From: JARRQJ01 sp963761035
GTDB lineage: Bacteria > Pseudomonadota > Gammaproteobacteria > DRLM01
Direction of reading: 5' to 3'
NCBI GenBank assembly: GCA_963761035.1
Contig: CAVXFH010000002.1
Location: forward strand, 1,550,001-1,614,000
DNA length: 64,000 nucleotides
Positions 1-8,500 of the stretch are shown here, in pieces (the first letter of the stretch is position 1; every line of letters begins with the position of its first letter). The position numbers were made by a program, and so were the translations under genes. Below the pieces are notes generated by a model that was given only the letters and a program-made list of their open reading frames with translations, was not told where the DNA came from and searched no databases.

Positions 1-776
1 CCGAGGCGCGGTGCGTAACCGTGCGCAGCGCCTTGCAAGACGCCATGGCATTGGATGCCGCCAACGCCGGTTTTATGTTGCAACGCGCCTTGGCGGAACT
101 CGAGGTCAAACCGGCCGTATTGCGAGTGTGGTTGGCGAGTGGCGCGGCGGCCGTGATGATTCCCCATGAATTGGGCGTGGGACTGATCAGCGAAGCATTG
201 GATGTGCCGCCCCTGTCCTTTTTGGTCCGCCAAGTATACGACCCGGCGGCCATCAATCTGCTGCAGGGACCATACAGCCGCCAAGAACGATTGGGCAAGA
301 TGTGGCGGCCGTGGCGTCCCGCGGCGATATTGTTGGCGGCGTGGGTGGTGTTGCAATTCGGCATCAACATTTATCACTACCGGGAACTGCGCGCCGAAGA
401 CGACAAGCTGCGCGCCGAGGTGGATCAGATTTACTTACAGACCTTTCCCGATGCCAAGCGGGTGGTGGACGCGCGGGTGCAGATGGAGCAGCGCTTGGCC
501 GCTCTGCGTGGCGGAACGTCCAACGTCGACGATTTTATGAAACTGCTCGCGGCAGTGAGCGGATCCACCGCCGCGCTAGGAAGCGTGGAGATCGACCACA
601 TTACTTACAAGGAAGGCGAGGTCAATATCGCTCTCATGATTTCCGATCTGCAGCGCTTGGAACAACTCAAGGACCGCCTGGCCGGCGAGACGCATATGGC
701 GGTGGAGATCCAGTCCGCAACAACGCGCAATGACCAAGTGGAGGCCCACGTCCAGGTCAAAAGGGGACGCTCGTGA
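1..776 (+). CDS. gspL: Type II secretion system protein L (C-terminal part)
   Basis: GspL is the inner-membrane platform protein that links the cytoplasmic ATPase GspE to GspM and the pseudopilus. The reading frame is open to the left edge from base 3, so the gene is cut by the window and the GTG at 21 is not its start. Visible are the end of the cytoplasmic actin-like domain, one membrane segment at bases 318-374 (AAILLAAWVVLQFGIN) and a periplasmic tail of about 130 residues with a helical linker and ferredoxin-like end. It overlaps the next gene by 4 bp (GTGA), which is typical of the gspL-gspM-gspN order. Confidence 0.85.
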   Translation, partial: EARCVTVRSALQDAMALDAANAGFMLQRALAELEVKPAVLRVWLASGAAAVMIPHELGVGLISEALDVPPLSFLVRQVYDPAAINLLQGPYSRQERLGKMWRPWRPAAILLAAWVVLQFGINIYHYRELRAEDDKLRAEVDQIYLQTFPDAKRVVDARVQMEQRLAALRGGTSNVDDFMKLLAAVSGSTAALGSVEIDHITYKEGEVNIALMISDLQRLEQLKDRLAGETHMAVEIQSATTRNDQVEAHVQVKRGRS

Positions 777-1258
777 AGGCTTGGTTCATGAGTTTAGGGC
801 CTCGGGAGCGGATGATGGTGAGCGTGGCGACTGCGGTTGTATTTTTGGCGCTCGCCTATTTACTGGTGTGGGATCCCTTACATTCACGTGTTAGTCACTT
901 GCGGCAAACGGTGGATGAACAGCAGTCTCTCAAGCGCTGGATGCAACAGGCAGCGGTGGAGGCCAAGCAGCTGCGCCGCGGCGCGGTGAGCGGCGCCGAT
1001 GCGGGCCGTTCCCTGTTGGCGGTGGTGGACCAAACTTCAAAACAATCTCAGTTGGGTCCGGCGGTGAAGACAATACAGCCTGATGGGCAGGACCTGGTAC
1101 GGGTAAGCTTGGAGCAGGCATCCTTCGACGATCTCGTGCTATGGGTAGATAGCTTGCGGAGCGTATATGGCGTGAGCATTGTCGATGCCACCATCGATCG
1201 CCAGTCCGAAGCCGGCCGCGTCAATGCACACCTTACTTTAAAGAAGGTCGGGTCATGA
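773..1258 (+). CDS. gspM: Type II secretion system protein M
   Basis: This 161-residue protein has the GspM layout: a short cytoplasmic N-terminus containing GPRERMM, one membrane helix at about residues 15-33, and a periplasmic ferredoxin-like domain. GspM binds GspL in the inner-membrane assembly platform and helps to stabilise it. The start is a GTG that overlaps the gspL stop, and the end overlaps the start of gspN by 4 bp (ATGA), so translation is probably coupled. The assignment rests on size, topology and position more than on a catalytic motif. Confidence 0.85.
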   Translation: MKAWFMSLGPRERMMVSVATAVVFLALAYLLVWDPLHSRVSHLRQTVDEQQSLKRWMQQAAVEAKQLRRGAVSGADAGRSLLAVVDQTSKQSQLGPAVKTIQPDGQDLVRVSLEQASFDDLVLWVDSLRSVYGVSIVDATIDRQSEAGRVNAHLTLKKVGS

Positions 1259-2031
1259 AGAAGGCGTTGCGCTATATGGCCTTCGGCTTGATAGTGTATG
1301 GGGTATTTGTCCTGGGTGCGGTGCCGGCTTCCTGGATTTACAGCCATTTGCCGCGGGCCCGTCTCGGCGGCACGGCGCTCTACGGCGTAAAGGGTACGAT
1401 ATGGGAGGGGCGCGCCAATCTGCTTATCAGGGGCAGTGTGCAATTGGAGAACGTGCATTGGCATCTCCATCCTTGGACCTTGTTGTGGGGAAGGGCGGAG
1501 GCGGCACTGAGTTTTAATTATCAAACGGCGCCGGGGAAAATGGTGGTGGCGCGCAGCTTGGGCGGCAACTGGTATCTAAGAGATGTGGCTGTTGAATTGC
1601 CCGCCCAACAATTGGTCCCTTTATTACGGTTACCCGGCGCCGAGTTGGGGGGTAAATTGGCGCTGCAATTGTCTTCACTGGTGGTGAAGCAAGGGCGAGT
1701 GACGGAGGCCGAGGGTAATCTGAGTTGGGAAAAGGCGGCATTACGCAAACCCTTTGTGGTTGAACTGGGGACTTTTGCCATCACTCTCACTACCAATGCG
1801 GAAGGCGTCAGTGGTGCGTTGATAGATCGCGGCGGCGCGGTACAGGCGCAGGGCCTTTTCAAGCTGCAAGCCAATGGTCAATATCAGATCACCGCCACCT
1901 TTGCCTCCCGCAATCCGCAACAAGCCCTCATCACCCAAGGCCTGCAACTTTTCGGCACTCCGGGTCCCGACGGCCGGGTTAAATATTCGGCTTCAGGTAT
2001 GATGCCCGCCATCCTGCCCGGTGCGGGATAG
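1255..2031 (+). CDS. gspN: Type II secretion system protein N
   Basis: This is a 258-residue GspN-family protein with an N-terminal membrane anchor (about residues 5-27) and a periplasmic beta-rich domain. A segment near residue 50 (TIWEGRANLLI) resembles the GspN start region. GspN is an accessory component of many type II secretion systems and is thought to act in the periplasm. It is the last gene of the visible gsp operon; the next gene begins 115 bp downstream and has an unrelated function, so the operon probably ends here. No clear terminator hairpin follows. Confidence 0.85.
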   Translation: MKKALRYMAFGLIVYGVFVLGAVPASWIYSHLPRARLGGTALYGVKGTIWEGRANLLIRGSVQLENVHWHLHPWTLLWGRAEAALSFNYQTAPGKMVVARSLGGNWYLRDVAVELPAQQLVPLLRLPGAELGGKLALQLSSLVVKQGRVTEAEGNLSWEKAALRKPFVVELGTFAITLTTNAEGVSGALIDRGGAVQAQGLFKLQANGQYQITATFASRNPQQALITQGLQLFGTPGPDGRVKYSASGMMPAILPGAG

Positions 2032-2146
2032 GTTCCCTTTTCCAGTAGAATCGCCGGGCCATCGTCTCGACGTCCTGCTCCTCAATACGATTTGAGATAA
2101 TCTAGGTCGCCCTACGGGGCTTATTGCAAGTAGTACTAAGGATGCC

Positions 2147-3151
2147 TTGATGTCGTATTTGCTCATGTTGGCGATGTTGATCGTGATCCTGGCGGCCTCC
2201 GAGATCTTCGTAAATGCCCTTGAACACCTGGGGGAACGCCTGAAAATTTCCGAAGGGGTCACCGGCTCACTATTTGCCGCGGTGGGGACCGCGCTGCCTG
2301 AGACTATCGTGCCCTTGATAGCGGTGTTCGCCGGCACCGAGAATCAAAAGATCAACGAAGAGATCGGCGTCGGCGCCATACTGGGCGCGCCATTGATGTT
2401 GTCGACCTTGGCGATGGGTCTGCTGGCTATCGCCACGGTGCGCGACCGTGGCTTGGGCGGCGCCTTCAGATCCGAACCCACCGGCATCCGCCGCGACCTC
2501 AATTTCTTCCTGATAGCATTTTTGCTGGCTACGCTGGCGCTGTTGATACCCCATCGCATCGATGTGGTGAGGGTGAGCATAAGTTTGGGCCTGGTGCTGG
2601 TGTATTTTATCTATGTGCTATTGACCTTGCGCGCTTCGGAGAAATTGGTGGAAGACGGCCATGTCACCGAGTCGGGCAAACCCATGATCTTGGCGCGCAT
2701 AGGCCTGCCCGACGCGCTACCCATTGTCGTGCTGCAAATTGCCATCGGCGTGATATTGCTGGTGGCCGGCGCCAAGGGCTTCATCCATGGAGTGGAGGGT
2801 GTCGCCGCCAGCATGGGAGTGTCGGCGCTGTTGGTGTCGTTGTTGATCGTGCCCATCGCTACCGAACTCCCTGAGAAGGTCAACAGCATATTGTGGATAC
2901 GGCGTCGTAAAGACACATTGGCCTTCGGCAATCTCACCGGCGCCATGGTATTTCAAGGTTCCTTGCTCCCGGCCATGGGAGTGATGTTGACGCCATGGGA
3001 ACCTCGGGTCGAGGTGTTCGCCGGAGTGATCATCACGCTAGTTGCGGCGCTGTGGTTGCGTTACGCCATCACCGGGGGAGGCTTGCGAGTATGGCACGTA
3101 GCGGTCAACGGGCTACTCTACCTGGTGTTTCTGGCCATCACCTTCAGTTGA
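2147..3151 (+). CDS. Sodium/calcium exchanger (CaCA) family membrane protein
   Basis: This 334-residue protein is almost entirely hydrophobic, with about ten predicted membrane helices. It has the two inverted alpha repeats of the cation/Ca2+ antiporter superfamily: GTALPETIVPL near residue 48 and ATELPEKVNSIL near residue 241. The acidic residue in each repeat normally binds the exchanged ion. The family includes YrbG-type Na+/Ca2+ exchangers; the ion actually moved here cannot be read from sequence. It appears monocistronic, 115 bp after gspN and facing a convergent L,D-transpeptidase gene. Confidence 0.85.
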   Translation: MMSYLLMLAMLIVILAASEIFVNALEHLGERLKISEGVTGSLFAAVGTALPETIVPLIAVFAGTENQKINEEIGVGAILGAPLMLSTLAMGLLAIATVRDRGLGGAFRSEPTGIRRDLNFFLIAFLLATLALLIPHRIDVVRVSISLGLVLVYFIYVLLTLRASEKLVEDGHVTESGKPMILARIGLPDALPIVVLQIAIGVILLVAGAKGFIHGVEGVAASMGVSALLVSLLIVPIATELPEKVNSILWIRRRKDTLAFGNLTGAMVFQGSLLPAMGVMLTPWEPRVEVFAGVIITLVAALWLRYAITGGGLRVWHVAVNGLLYLVFLAITFS

Positions 3152-3165
3152 TAAAGGGTTCCGGT

Positions 3166-3732
3166 TTAGTAAATAACGACCTTGGTCCCCAGGGTGACCC
3201 ACCGTGCCAGTTCATCGATTTGCTCGTTGGTGAGGGCGATGCAACCCTGGGTCCAGTTGGCGGCTTCATGGATGCGGCGGTTGCCGAGGCCTAAACCATG
3301 AATTCCGATATGTCCGCCCAGTGGGGTATCCTGGGGAGGCAACTCCCCGCGGTAAAGCGCCTTTATGATTGCAAAGTAGGTATTGACGTCGATGAGTTTA
3401 CGGCGGAGCGCCTCTTCGGCGTATTTTTTGTTGGGGAAATCCAGCCCGAAAAAAAGGTGGAAGCGGCTATCGGGGTTGATCCAGGCGACATGAAAGACGC
3501 CCAACGGCGTTCGGCCGTCACCCTCTCGGTGATTGGAGCTAAAGCCATTGCGTCCCACGGAGATATTGTGAAATATTTGTTTGACTTGATCGCCCTGCAC
3601 CACTTCCAGAGTCTGGCTGACGGTATCGATCATCAGCCACGATTCCTTATCGGTCTGGGCCGACGCGGCACCCCACAAATTTATCCATAGGATAAGATAC
3701 AGTAATGTGCGGGTGTAGGCATGTCGACTCAT
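3166..3732 (-). CDS. L,D-transpeptidase (YkuD family), secreted
   Basis: This YkuD-domain enzyme cross-links peptidoglycan through meso-diaminopimelate or attaches proteins to it, acting in the periplasm. The start was placed at the ATG at 3732, because it gives 188 residues beginning with a signal peptide (MSRHAYTRTLLYLILW... ending GAASA). A longer reading to 3828 only adds a poorly hydrophobic extension. Catalytic motifs are HIGIHGLG and, further on, NWTQGCIAL, with the nucleophile at about Cys164; the usual SxGC is TQGC here. It is divergent from a second, larger L,D-transpeptidase gene 147 bp away. Confidence 0.85.
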   Translation of the reverse strand: MSRHAYTRTLLYLILWINLWGAASAQTDKESWLMIDTVSQTLEVVQGDQVKQIFHNISVGRNGFSSNHREGDGRTPLGVFHVAWINPDSRFHLFFGLDFPNKKYAEEALRRKLIDVNTYFAIIKALYRGELPPQDTPLGGHIGIHGLGLGNRRIHEAANWTQGCIALTNEQIDELARWVTLGTKVVIY

Positions 3733-3878
3733 TAGGGGTTTATTACTTAACTGAATCACATTATCGTTTTGGCATTGAGTTAATATTATTAACTTAATAG
3801 CTAATATCGGGGGACGCATACCCCTCATAATATAGCTGATACCATATTATTTCTAACGGCACCAGCCTGGAAAGCTCA

Positions 3879-5201
3879 ATGGAAGCGGAGACTCGAAATC
3901 AGGGAATACGGTTAGCGGGAATGCGCCAGTCATTAGAGTGCCATAACACCGGATTATCGACAATCCACCTCTCTCATTGGGCGTGGTTATTGCTGGGGTT
4001 GCTCGTGTCTTGGCATTGCGGGGCCACCAGTTATATTTTACCGCCCGACGGCCAGTCCTTAGTGGGAGAGCTAACACAGGATCAGGTTAGGCCGGGAGAG
4101 ACGCTCTTGGATATCGCGCGCCGTTACAGCGTGGGTTTGGTCGAAATACAAGATGCCAACCCCGGCGTGGATGCCTGGTTACCCCAGGTGGGGCAACGGG
4201 TGGTGATACCCAGCCAGTATCTCTTGCCCAATGTGCCGCGGGAAGGGATCGTGGTGAATCTGCCCGAATTGCGGCTGTATTACTATCCGCCCGCCGTGCC
4301 GGGGATGCAGCGGATAGTGATGACCTATCCCTTGGGGATAGGTTCGGAAGGACGGGCTATTCCCGTCGCCGAGACTCGGGTCATCGAAAAAAAGATCGAT
4401 CCCCCGTGGGTAGTCCCCGATTCCATCCTCGCCGAGCACGAGGCCGAAGGCGATCCCCTGCCAAAGGTGGTGCCGCCGGGCCCTGATAATCCCTTGGGCA
4501 AGTATGCCCTGCGCCTGGGATTATCGAGTTTTTTGATTCACAGTACCAATCATCCCTTCAGTGTGGGGATGCGTATCAGTCATGGTTGTCTGCGCATGTA
4601 TCCCGAGAATATCGAAGAGTTGTTCAACAAGGTGGCGGTGGGCACGCCGGTACGCATCATCGATGCGCCGTATAAGGTGGGTTGGCAGAAGGGCGTACTC
4701 TATTTGGAGGCTCATCCGCCATTGGCGGAAGCGGGCCATACACCCAACTCAAATCTGACGCCCATGGTGGCGGCTATTACCGACGTGGTGAGCCGGCGGC
4801 TCGATGATCAGGCTTGGCAGTCAGCGGTTCGCATCGCAACCCAAGGTACCGGCGTACCGACCCCGATCTTTGCCAACCTCTCGGGCGAGCCGCAGGAGAA
4901 TTCCCATGATGCCGCGCGCGGAGCTACGGCGTCTAAGGAAGCTTGGATGTTGCAAGTGGGAGTGTACCGTAGCGCCAACCGGGCGGAGCATGTCGTGCAA
5001 CTGCTACGGCATCGGGATCATTTGCCGGTGGTGGCGAGCACCGTGGACGAGAGTCATCCCTGTCGCGTGTTAGTGGGACCCTTTGCCAGTCGCGAGATGG
5101 CGAAGACCACCGGCGATGAGATCTATAAAAATACCGGCATGGAAAATTTTCCGGTTCACGCCGATTATCATCCCAGTGTCGCGTGCCGGCACAACGATTA
5201 G
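3879..5201 (+). CDS. L,D-transpeptidase with LysM and SPOR domains
   Basis: This 440-residue ErfK/YbiS-type protein begins with a secretion signal whose hydrophobic core lies at about residues 34-47. A LysM-like peptidoglycan-binding motif follows (about residues 70-115, containing GETLLDIARRYSV). The YkuD catalytic domain has IHSTNHPFSVG and the active-site stretch SHGCLRMYP, with Cys near 236. The C-terminus carries a SPOR-like domain (about residues 350-430, starting WMLQVGVYRSANRAE). SPOR binds denuded glycan at division sites, so septal action is an inference. The start could also be the ATG at residue 15. A perfect 9-bp hairpin follows the stop. Confidence 0.88.
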   Translation: MEAETRNQGIRLAGMRQSLECHNTGLSTIHLSHWAWLLLGLLVSWHCGATSYILPPDGQSLVGELTQDQVRPGETLLDIARRYSVGLVEIQDANPGVDAWLPQVGQRVVIPSQYLLPNVPREGIVVNLPELRLYYYPPAVPGMQRIVMTYPLGIGSEGRAIPVAETRVIEKKIDPPWVVPDSILAEHEAEGDPLPKVVPPGPDNPLGKYALRLGLSSFLIHSTNHPFSVGMRISHGCLRMYPENIEELFNKVAVGTPVRIIDAPYKVGWQKGVLYLEAHPPLAEAGHTPNSNLTPMVAAITDVVSRRLDDQAWQSAVRIATQGTGVPTPIFANLSGEPQENSHDAARGATASKEAWMLQVGVYRSANRAEHVVQLLRHRDHLPVVASTVDESHPCRVLVGPFASREMAKTTGDEIYKNTGMENFPVHADYHPSVACRHND

Positions 5202-5219
5202 CCGTTAAATGATACTCCA

Positions 5220-5247
5220 CCTGTCGGCTTGTTATGCGGCCGACAGG
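5220..5247. terminator. Hairpin between convergent genes, possible bidirectional terminator
   Basis: A perfect 9-bp stem (CCTGTCGGC / GCCGACAGG) with a 10-base loop lies between the stop of the SPOR/LysM transpeptidase and the stop of the convergent lipoprotein gene. There is no T-run on either side, so intrinsic termination would be weak. Position and perfect pairing support a terminator role. Confidence 0.45.
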
Positions 5248-5291
5248 CTTGCCCCGCTGGAATTCTCGATTTAAGGCCCGATGCGACCTTG

Positions 5292-5624
5292 TTACTTGCT
5301 CATGGCCTTTTTGAACATACGGTCGGCTTTTTCATTAGCGGCTTCGGCGGCCGACTTGGCGGCGGTGGCATCTTGTTGCGCCTGACCGGCCATGCTCTTG
5401 GCATCATTGGCGTCTGCTTGCGCCTTTGTCGCCGCATCCATGGCGCGATCCGCCGTGCCCTTGGCGTCTTGCGCCATATGCTTGGCCTCATCGGCGCTCA
5501 CCTTGGCCTCATCGGCGGTCTTTTGTGCCTGCTCGATTGATGCCTTAATTTCGCTAGTGGAGGCGCAACCGCCCATTAATAAGGCAAGCACGGGTAGGGT
5601 GACGAAGGCAGTCCGTTTTAACAT
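5292..5624 (-). CDS. Lpp-like alanine-zipper outer-membrane lipoprotein
   Basis: This 110-residue protein starts at the ATG at 5624, preceded by a good ribosome-binding site (GCGAGGAA). It has a lipoprotein signal with lipobox LLMGGC. The mature part is one long helix of alanine-rich heptads (SADEAKHMAQDAKGTADRAM and similar), the pattern of Braun's lipoprotein trimers, and it ends in MFKKAMSK with a C-terminal lysine. In E. coli Lpp that lysine is joined to peptidoglycan by L,D-transpeptidases. Two such enzymes are immediate neighbours, but the link is inferred. It is longer than E. coli Lpp. Confidence 0.85.
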   Translation of the reverse strand: MLKRTAFVTLPVLALLMGGCASTSEIKASIEQAQKTADEAKVSADEAKHMAQDAKGTADRAMDAATKAQADANDAKSMAGQAQQDATAAKSAAEAANEKADRMFKKAMSK

Positions 5625-5858
5625 TGTGGTATTCCTCGCTTTCAAATTGCTGTTAGACAATGACTCAAAAAACCATAGTGCCGCTCGGATATACAATGCG
5701 GGCCATTCTCCGCCACATGGCGCGATGGCAATTCGGTATTGTTGCTGAATGCTCCGAAACACTCGGCCCAAATTCTAGGGATTTTGCGCCTAACTAGCAA
5801 GTCAGGGTGAGGATTATCGGTCATTTCAGAGCGGTCAGCCCCAAAATAATGCGTAACT

Positions 5859-5887
5859 TTGACAGTATGATGACGCTGGTCCAGAAT
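5859..5887 (+). promoter_or_regulatory. Possible sigma70 promoter of cstA
   Basis: A perfect TTGACA (5859-5864) is followed after 17 bp by CAGAAT (5882-5887), which matches four of six bases of the -10 consensus. It lies about 50 bp before the cstA start and on the correct strand. Confidence 0.4.
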
Positions 5888-5938
5888 CCTTTGCCAATGA
5901 CATTACGACAAAAAGCCATTAGGGCGGGTTAGGCGAGT

Positions 5939-8017
5939 ATGGACCGGTCAAAGTCCATGGCGAAGGTTCTAATTTGGTTGGGGGTGGCGATCGCGGGTGC
6001 CGCCGGGGTGGGGGGAATCGCCCTGCACCGAGGTGAATCCATCAACAGTGTATGGTTCGTGATCGCCGCACTCTGCGTGTATGCGCTCGGTTATCGTTTC
6101 TATAGCGCCTTTATCGCCGCGAAGGTGTTGGCGTTGGACGCCGGCCGCGCCACCCCGGCCGAGCGTTTCAACGATGGGCGCGATTTTGTGCCCACCAACA
6201 AATGGGTGGTGTTCGGCCATCATTTCGCGGCTATTGCCGGTCCCGGCCCGCTGGTGGGGCCTACCCTAGCCGCCCAGTTCGGCTACTTGCCGGGCACGCT
6301 GTGGATATTGATTGGCGCGGTCTTCGGCGGCTGTGTGCAGGACTTCGTCATCTTGTTTTTTTCCACGCGCCGCGACGGCCGCTCCTTGGGGCAGATGGCG
6401 CGCGACGAATTGGGTCCGGCGGGCGGGGTGGCTGCCCTGATGGGCGTGATGTTGATCATGATCATCCTCATCGCGGTGCTGGGTTTGGTGGTGGTGAACG
6501 CCATGAAGCACAGCCCGTGGGCGACCTCGACCATCGCCGCAACAATTCCTATCGCGATACTGATCGGCATATACATGCGCAATATTCGTCCCGGGCGGGT
6601 ACTGGAAGGGACGTTCATCGGCATCGCTTTGCTCATGCTGGCGGTGGCGGGCGGCGGGTGGATCGATCACCACGAGGCTGTGCGGGCCTGGTTCGATTTC
6701 GAGGGATCACAGTTGGCGGTGTTGGTGATCATCTACGGGTATAGCGCCGCGGTATTGCCGGTATGGCTGTTGCTGGCGCCCCGTGACTATCTTTCCACCT
6801 TCATGAAGTTGGGTACCATGGCCCTGCTGGCGCTCGCCATCGTTATCCTCCATCCCGACGTAAAGATGCCGGCGCTGACCCAATTCGTGAATGGTACCGG
6901 GCCGATCTTCGGCGGTAAGCTCTTTCCCTTTGTATTTATCACCATCGCCTGCGGCGCGATCTCCGGTTTCCATTCCCTGATTGCCTCCGGCACCACGCCG
7001 AAGTTGCTCACCAATGAAACCCAAACGCGCATGATCGGCTACGGCGGAATGATGATGGAATCCTTCGTCGCCATCATGGCGATGATTGCCGCCTGCGTGC
7101 TCGATCCTGGCGTATTTTTCGCCATCAACAGTCCGGCGGGCGCGGTGGGTGGCGCGGCGTCGGACGCCGTGGCCACTATCTCCGCCTGGGGTTTTCCTGT
7201 CACTGTGGACACAATGAATGAACTGGCCCATGCCATGGGTGAGGCGACCCTGTTTGCCCGCACTGGCGGCGCGCCTTCCCTGGCGGTGGGCATGGCCAGC
7301 ATTTTCTCGACGGCCTTTGGCACCGGACTGCTCGCCATGTGGTATCACTTCGCCATCATGTTCGAGGCCTTGTTCATCCTCACGACCTTGGATGCGGGTA
7401 CCCGGGTGGCGCGCTTCATGCTGCAGGACATGCTGGGTAATATCTATAAACCCCTGGGCCGCACCAGCTGGTATCCGGGAGTGATCATCACCAGTGGCCT
7501 GGTGGTGGCGGCCTGGGGCTATTTTTTATATATGGGAACCATCGATCCTCTGGGCGGCATCAACAGCCTGTGGCCGCTATTCGGGATATCCAATCAGATG
7601 TTGGCAGCCATCGCCTTATGCGTCGCTACCACCATTCTGGTAAAATCCGGCAAGGCCCGCTATGCATGGGTTACGGCGCTGCCGTTGGTTTGGCTGGTGA
7701 CCATGACCAGTTGGGCGGCCCTGGAAAAACTGTTTTCACCGGAACTGCGCATAGGTTTTATCGCCAAGGCCAATGAGCTGGCGGCGCAATTGGCCAGCGG
7801 TATTTTGCCGCCGGAGAAGATTGCCGTCACTCAGCGGTTGATCTTCAACACCCGGGTGGATGCGGTGCTTGCCATCGTGTTCCTGGTGACCACCTGGATA
7901 TTGGTGTTGGACACGCTGCGTATATCCTATCGGATATTGAGTGGGCGCAAACATCCCCCGCTCTCGGAAACGCCCCACGTACCGAGTCAGCTGGCTCAAG
8001 AATGGATGAGGGATTGA
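5939..8017 (+). CDS. cstA: Carbon starvation protein A, peptide/pyruvate transporter
   Basis: This 692-residue polytopic inner-membrane protein matches CstA throughout. It has RFNDGRDFVPTNKWVVFGHH near residue 80, the following GPGPLVGPTLAAQFGYLPG region, and repeated glycine-rich membrane helices. CstA proteins import peptides and, in E. coli, pyruvate when carbon is scarce. The ATG at residue 7 is an alternative start. The next gene, a YbdD-type small protein, follows after 4 bp, which is the usual pairing. A TTGACA-type promoter candidate lies about 50 bp upstream. Confidence 0.95.
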   Translation: MDRSKSMAKVLIWLGVAIAGAAGVGGIALHRGESINSVWFVIAALCVYALGYRFYSAFIAAKVLALDAGRATPAERFNDGRDFVPTNKWVVFGHHFAAIAGPGPLVGPTLAAQFGYLPGTLWILIGAVFGGCVQDFVILFFSTRRDGRSLGQMARDELGPAGGVAALMGVMLIMIILIAVLGLVVVNAMKHSPWATSTIAATIPIAILIGIYMRNIRPGRVLEGTFIGIALLMLAVAGGGWIDHHEAVRAWFDFEGSQLAVLVIIYGYSAAVLPVWLLLAPRDYLSTFMKLGTMALLALAIVILHPDVKMPALTQFVNGTGPIFGGKLFPFVFITIACGAISGFHSLIASGTTPKLLTNETQTRMIGYGGMMMESFVAIMAMIAACVLDPGVFFAINSPAGAVGGAASDAVATISAWGFPVTVDTMNELAHAMGEATLFARTGGAPSLAVGMASIFSTAFGTGLLAMWYHFAIMFEALFILTTLDAGTRVARFMLQDMLGNIYKPLGRTSWYPGVIITSGLVVAAWGYFLYMGTIDPLGGINSLWPLFGISNQMLAAIALCVATTILVKSGKARYAWVTALPLVWLVTMTSWAALEKLFSPELRIGFIAKANELAAQLASGILPPEKIAVTQRLIFNTRVDAVLAIVFLVTTWILVLDTLRISYRILSGRKHPPLSETPHVPSQLAQEWMRD

Positions 8018-8021
8018 GGAT

Positions 8022-8210
8022 ATGATGCGCATTAATCTTAAGGGTATATGGCAAGGTATCCGCAGCCTGAGCGGCGCGGATGCCTATGAACGCTATCTTG
8101 TCCATTGGCACCATCATCATGGGGGAAGTAATAGCGCCCCCCTGGATCGCAAGACCTTTTATGAGCAGCAACTGCAGCGTAAATGGAACGGCATCAACCG
8201 CTGTTGCTAG
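8022..8210 (+). CDS. YbdD/YjiX family small protein (CstA partner)
   Basis: This 62-residue protein belongs to the YbdD (DUF466) family, recognisable by GADAYERYLVHWHHHHGG and the terminal RCC. Such proteins are encoded next to cstA or the related btsT and are needed for, or modulate, the transporter in E. coli. It lies 4 bp after cstA and is surely co-transcribed. It has no signal peptide or membrane segment. Confidence 0.9.
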   Translation: MMRINLKGIWQGIRSLSGADAYERYLVHWHHHHGGSNSAPLDRKTFYEQQLQRKWNGINRCC

Positions 8211-8500
8211 GGATAATAATCCGGGAGCGCTTTTTACGCAGGCCGCAGAATGTAGTTGCAATATAGATTGTCCAAAACGCGGTGCATTACCGCGCCCCTC
8301 GCTATCCCAATTCCTCCAGGCAAGCGGAACGAAGCGCCGCTTTTCTATTAGGAAATACTGGCCAGCGGACGTTGTTTTTGACATGATGACAGGACTATAC
8401 GGGGCGGGATCGCTACCTAGTCAGGGATAGCCCGAACATTTTTAGGGAGACGTCAGCCACGCGCTCTGTGGTAGTCATGGTATTGATGAGTTCCTAAAAT
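8211..8500. other. Intergenic region, no gene seen
   Basis: This stretch of 290 bases separates ybdD from the GGDEF/EAL gene. Open frames crossing it have no ribosome-binding site or recognisable protein. No convincing promoter hexamer pair or terminator was found. The start codon at 8501 has no strong Shine-Dalgarno sequence. Confidence 0.5.

Noticed and set aside
2032..2146. Manganese-type riboswitch before the cation exchanger
   Set aside because: The spacer is short and the conserved core motifs were not found.
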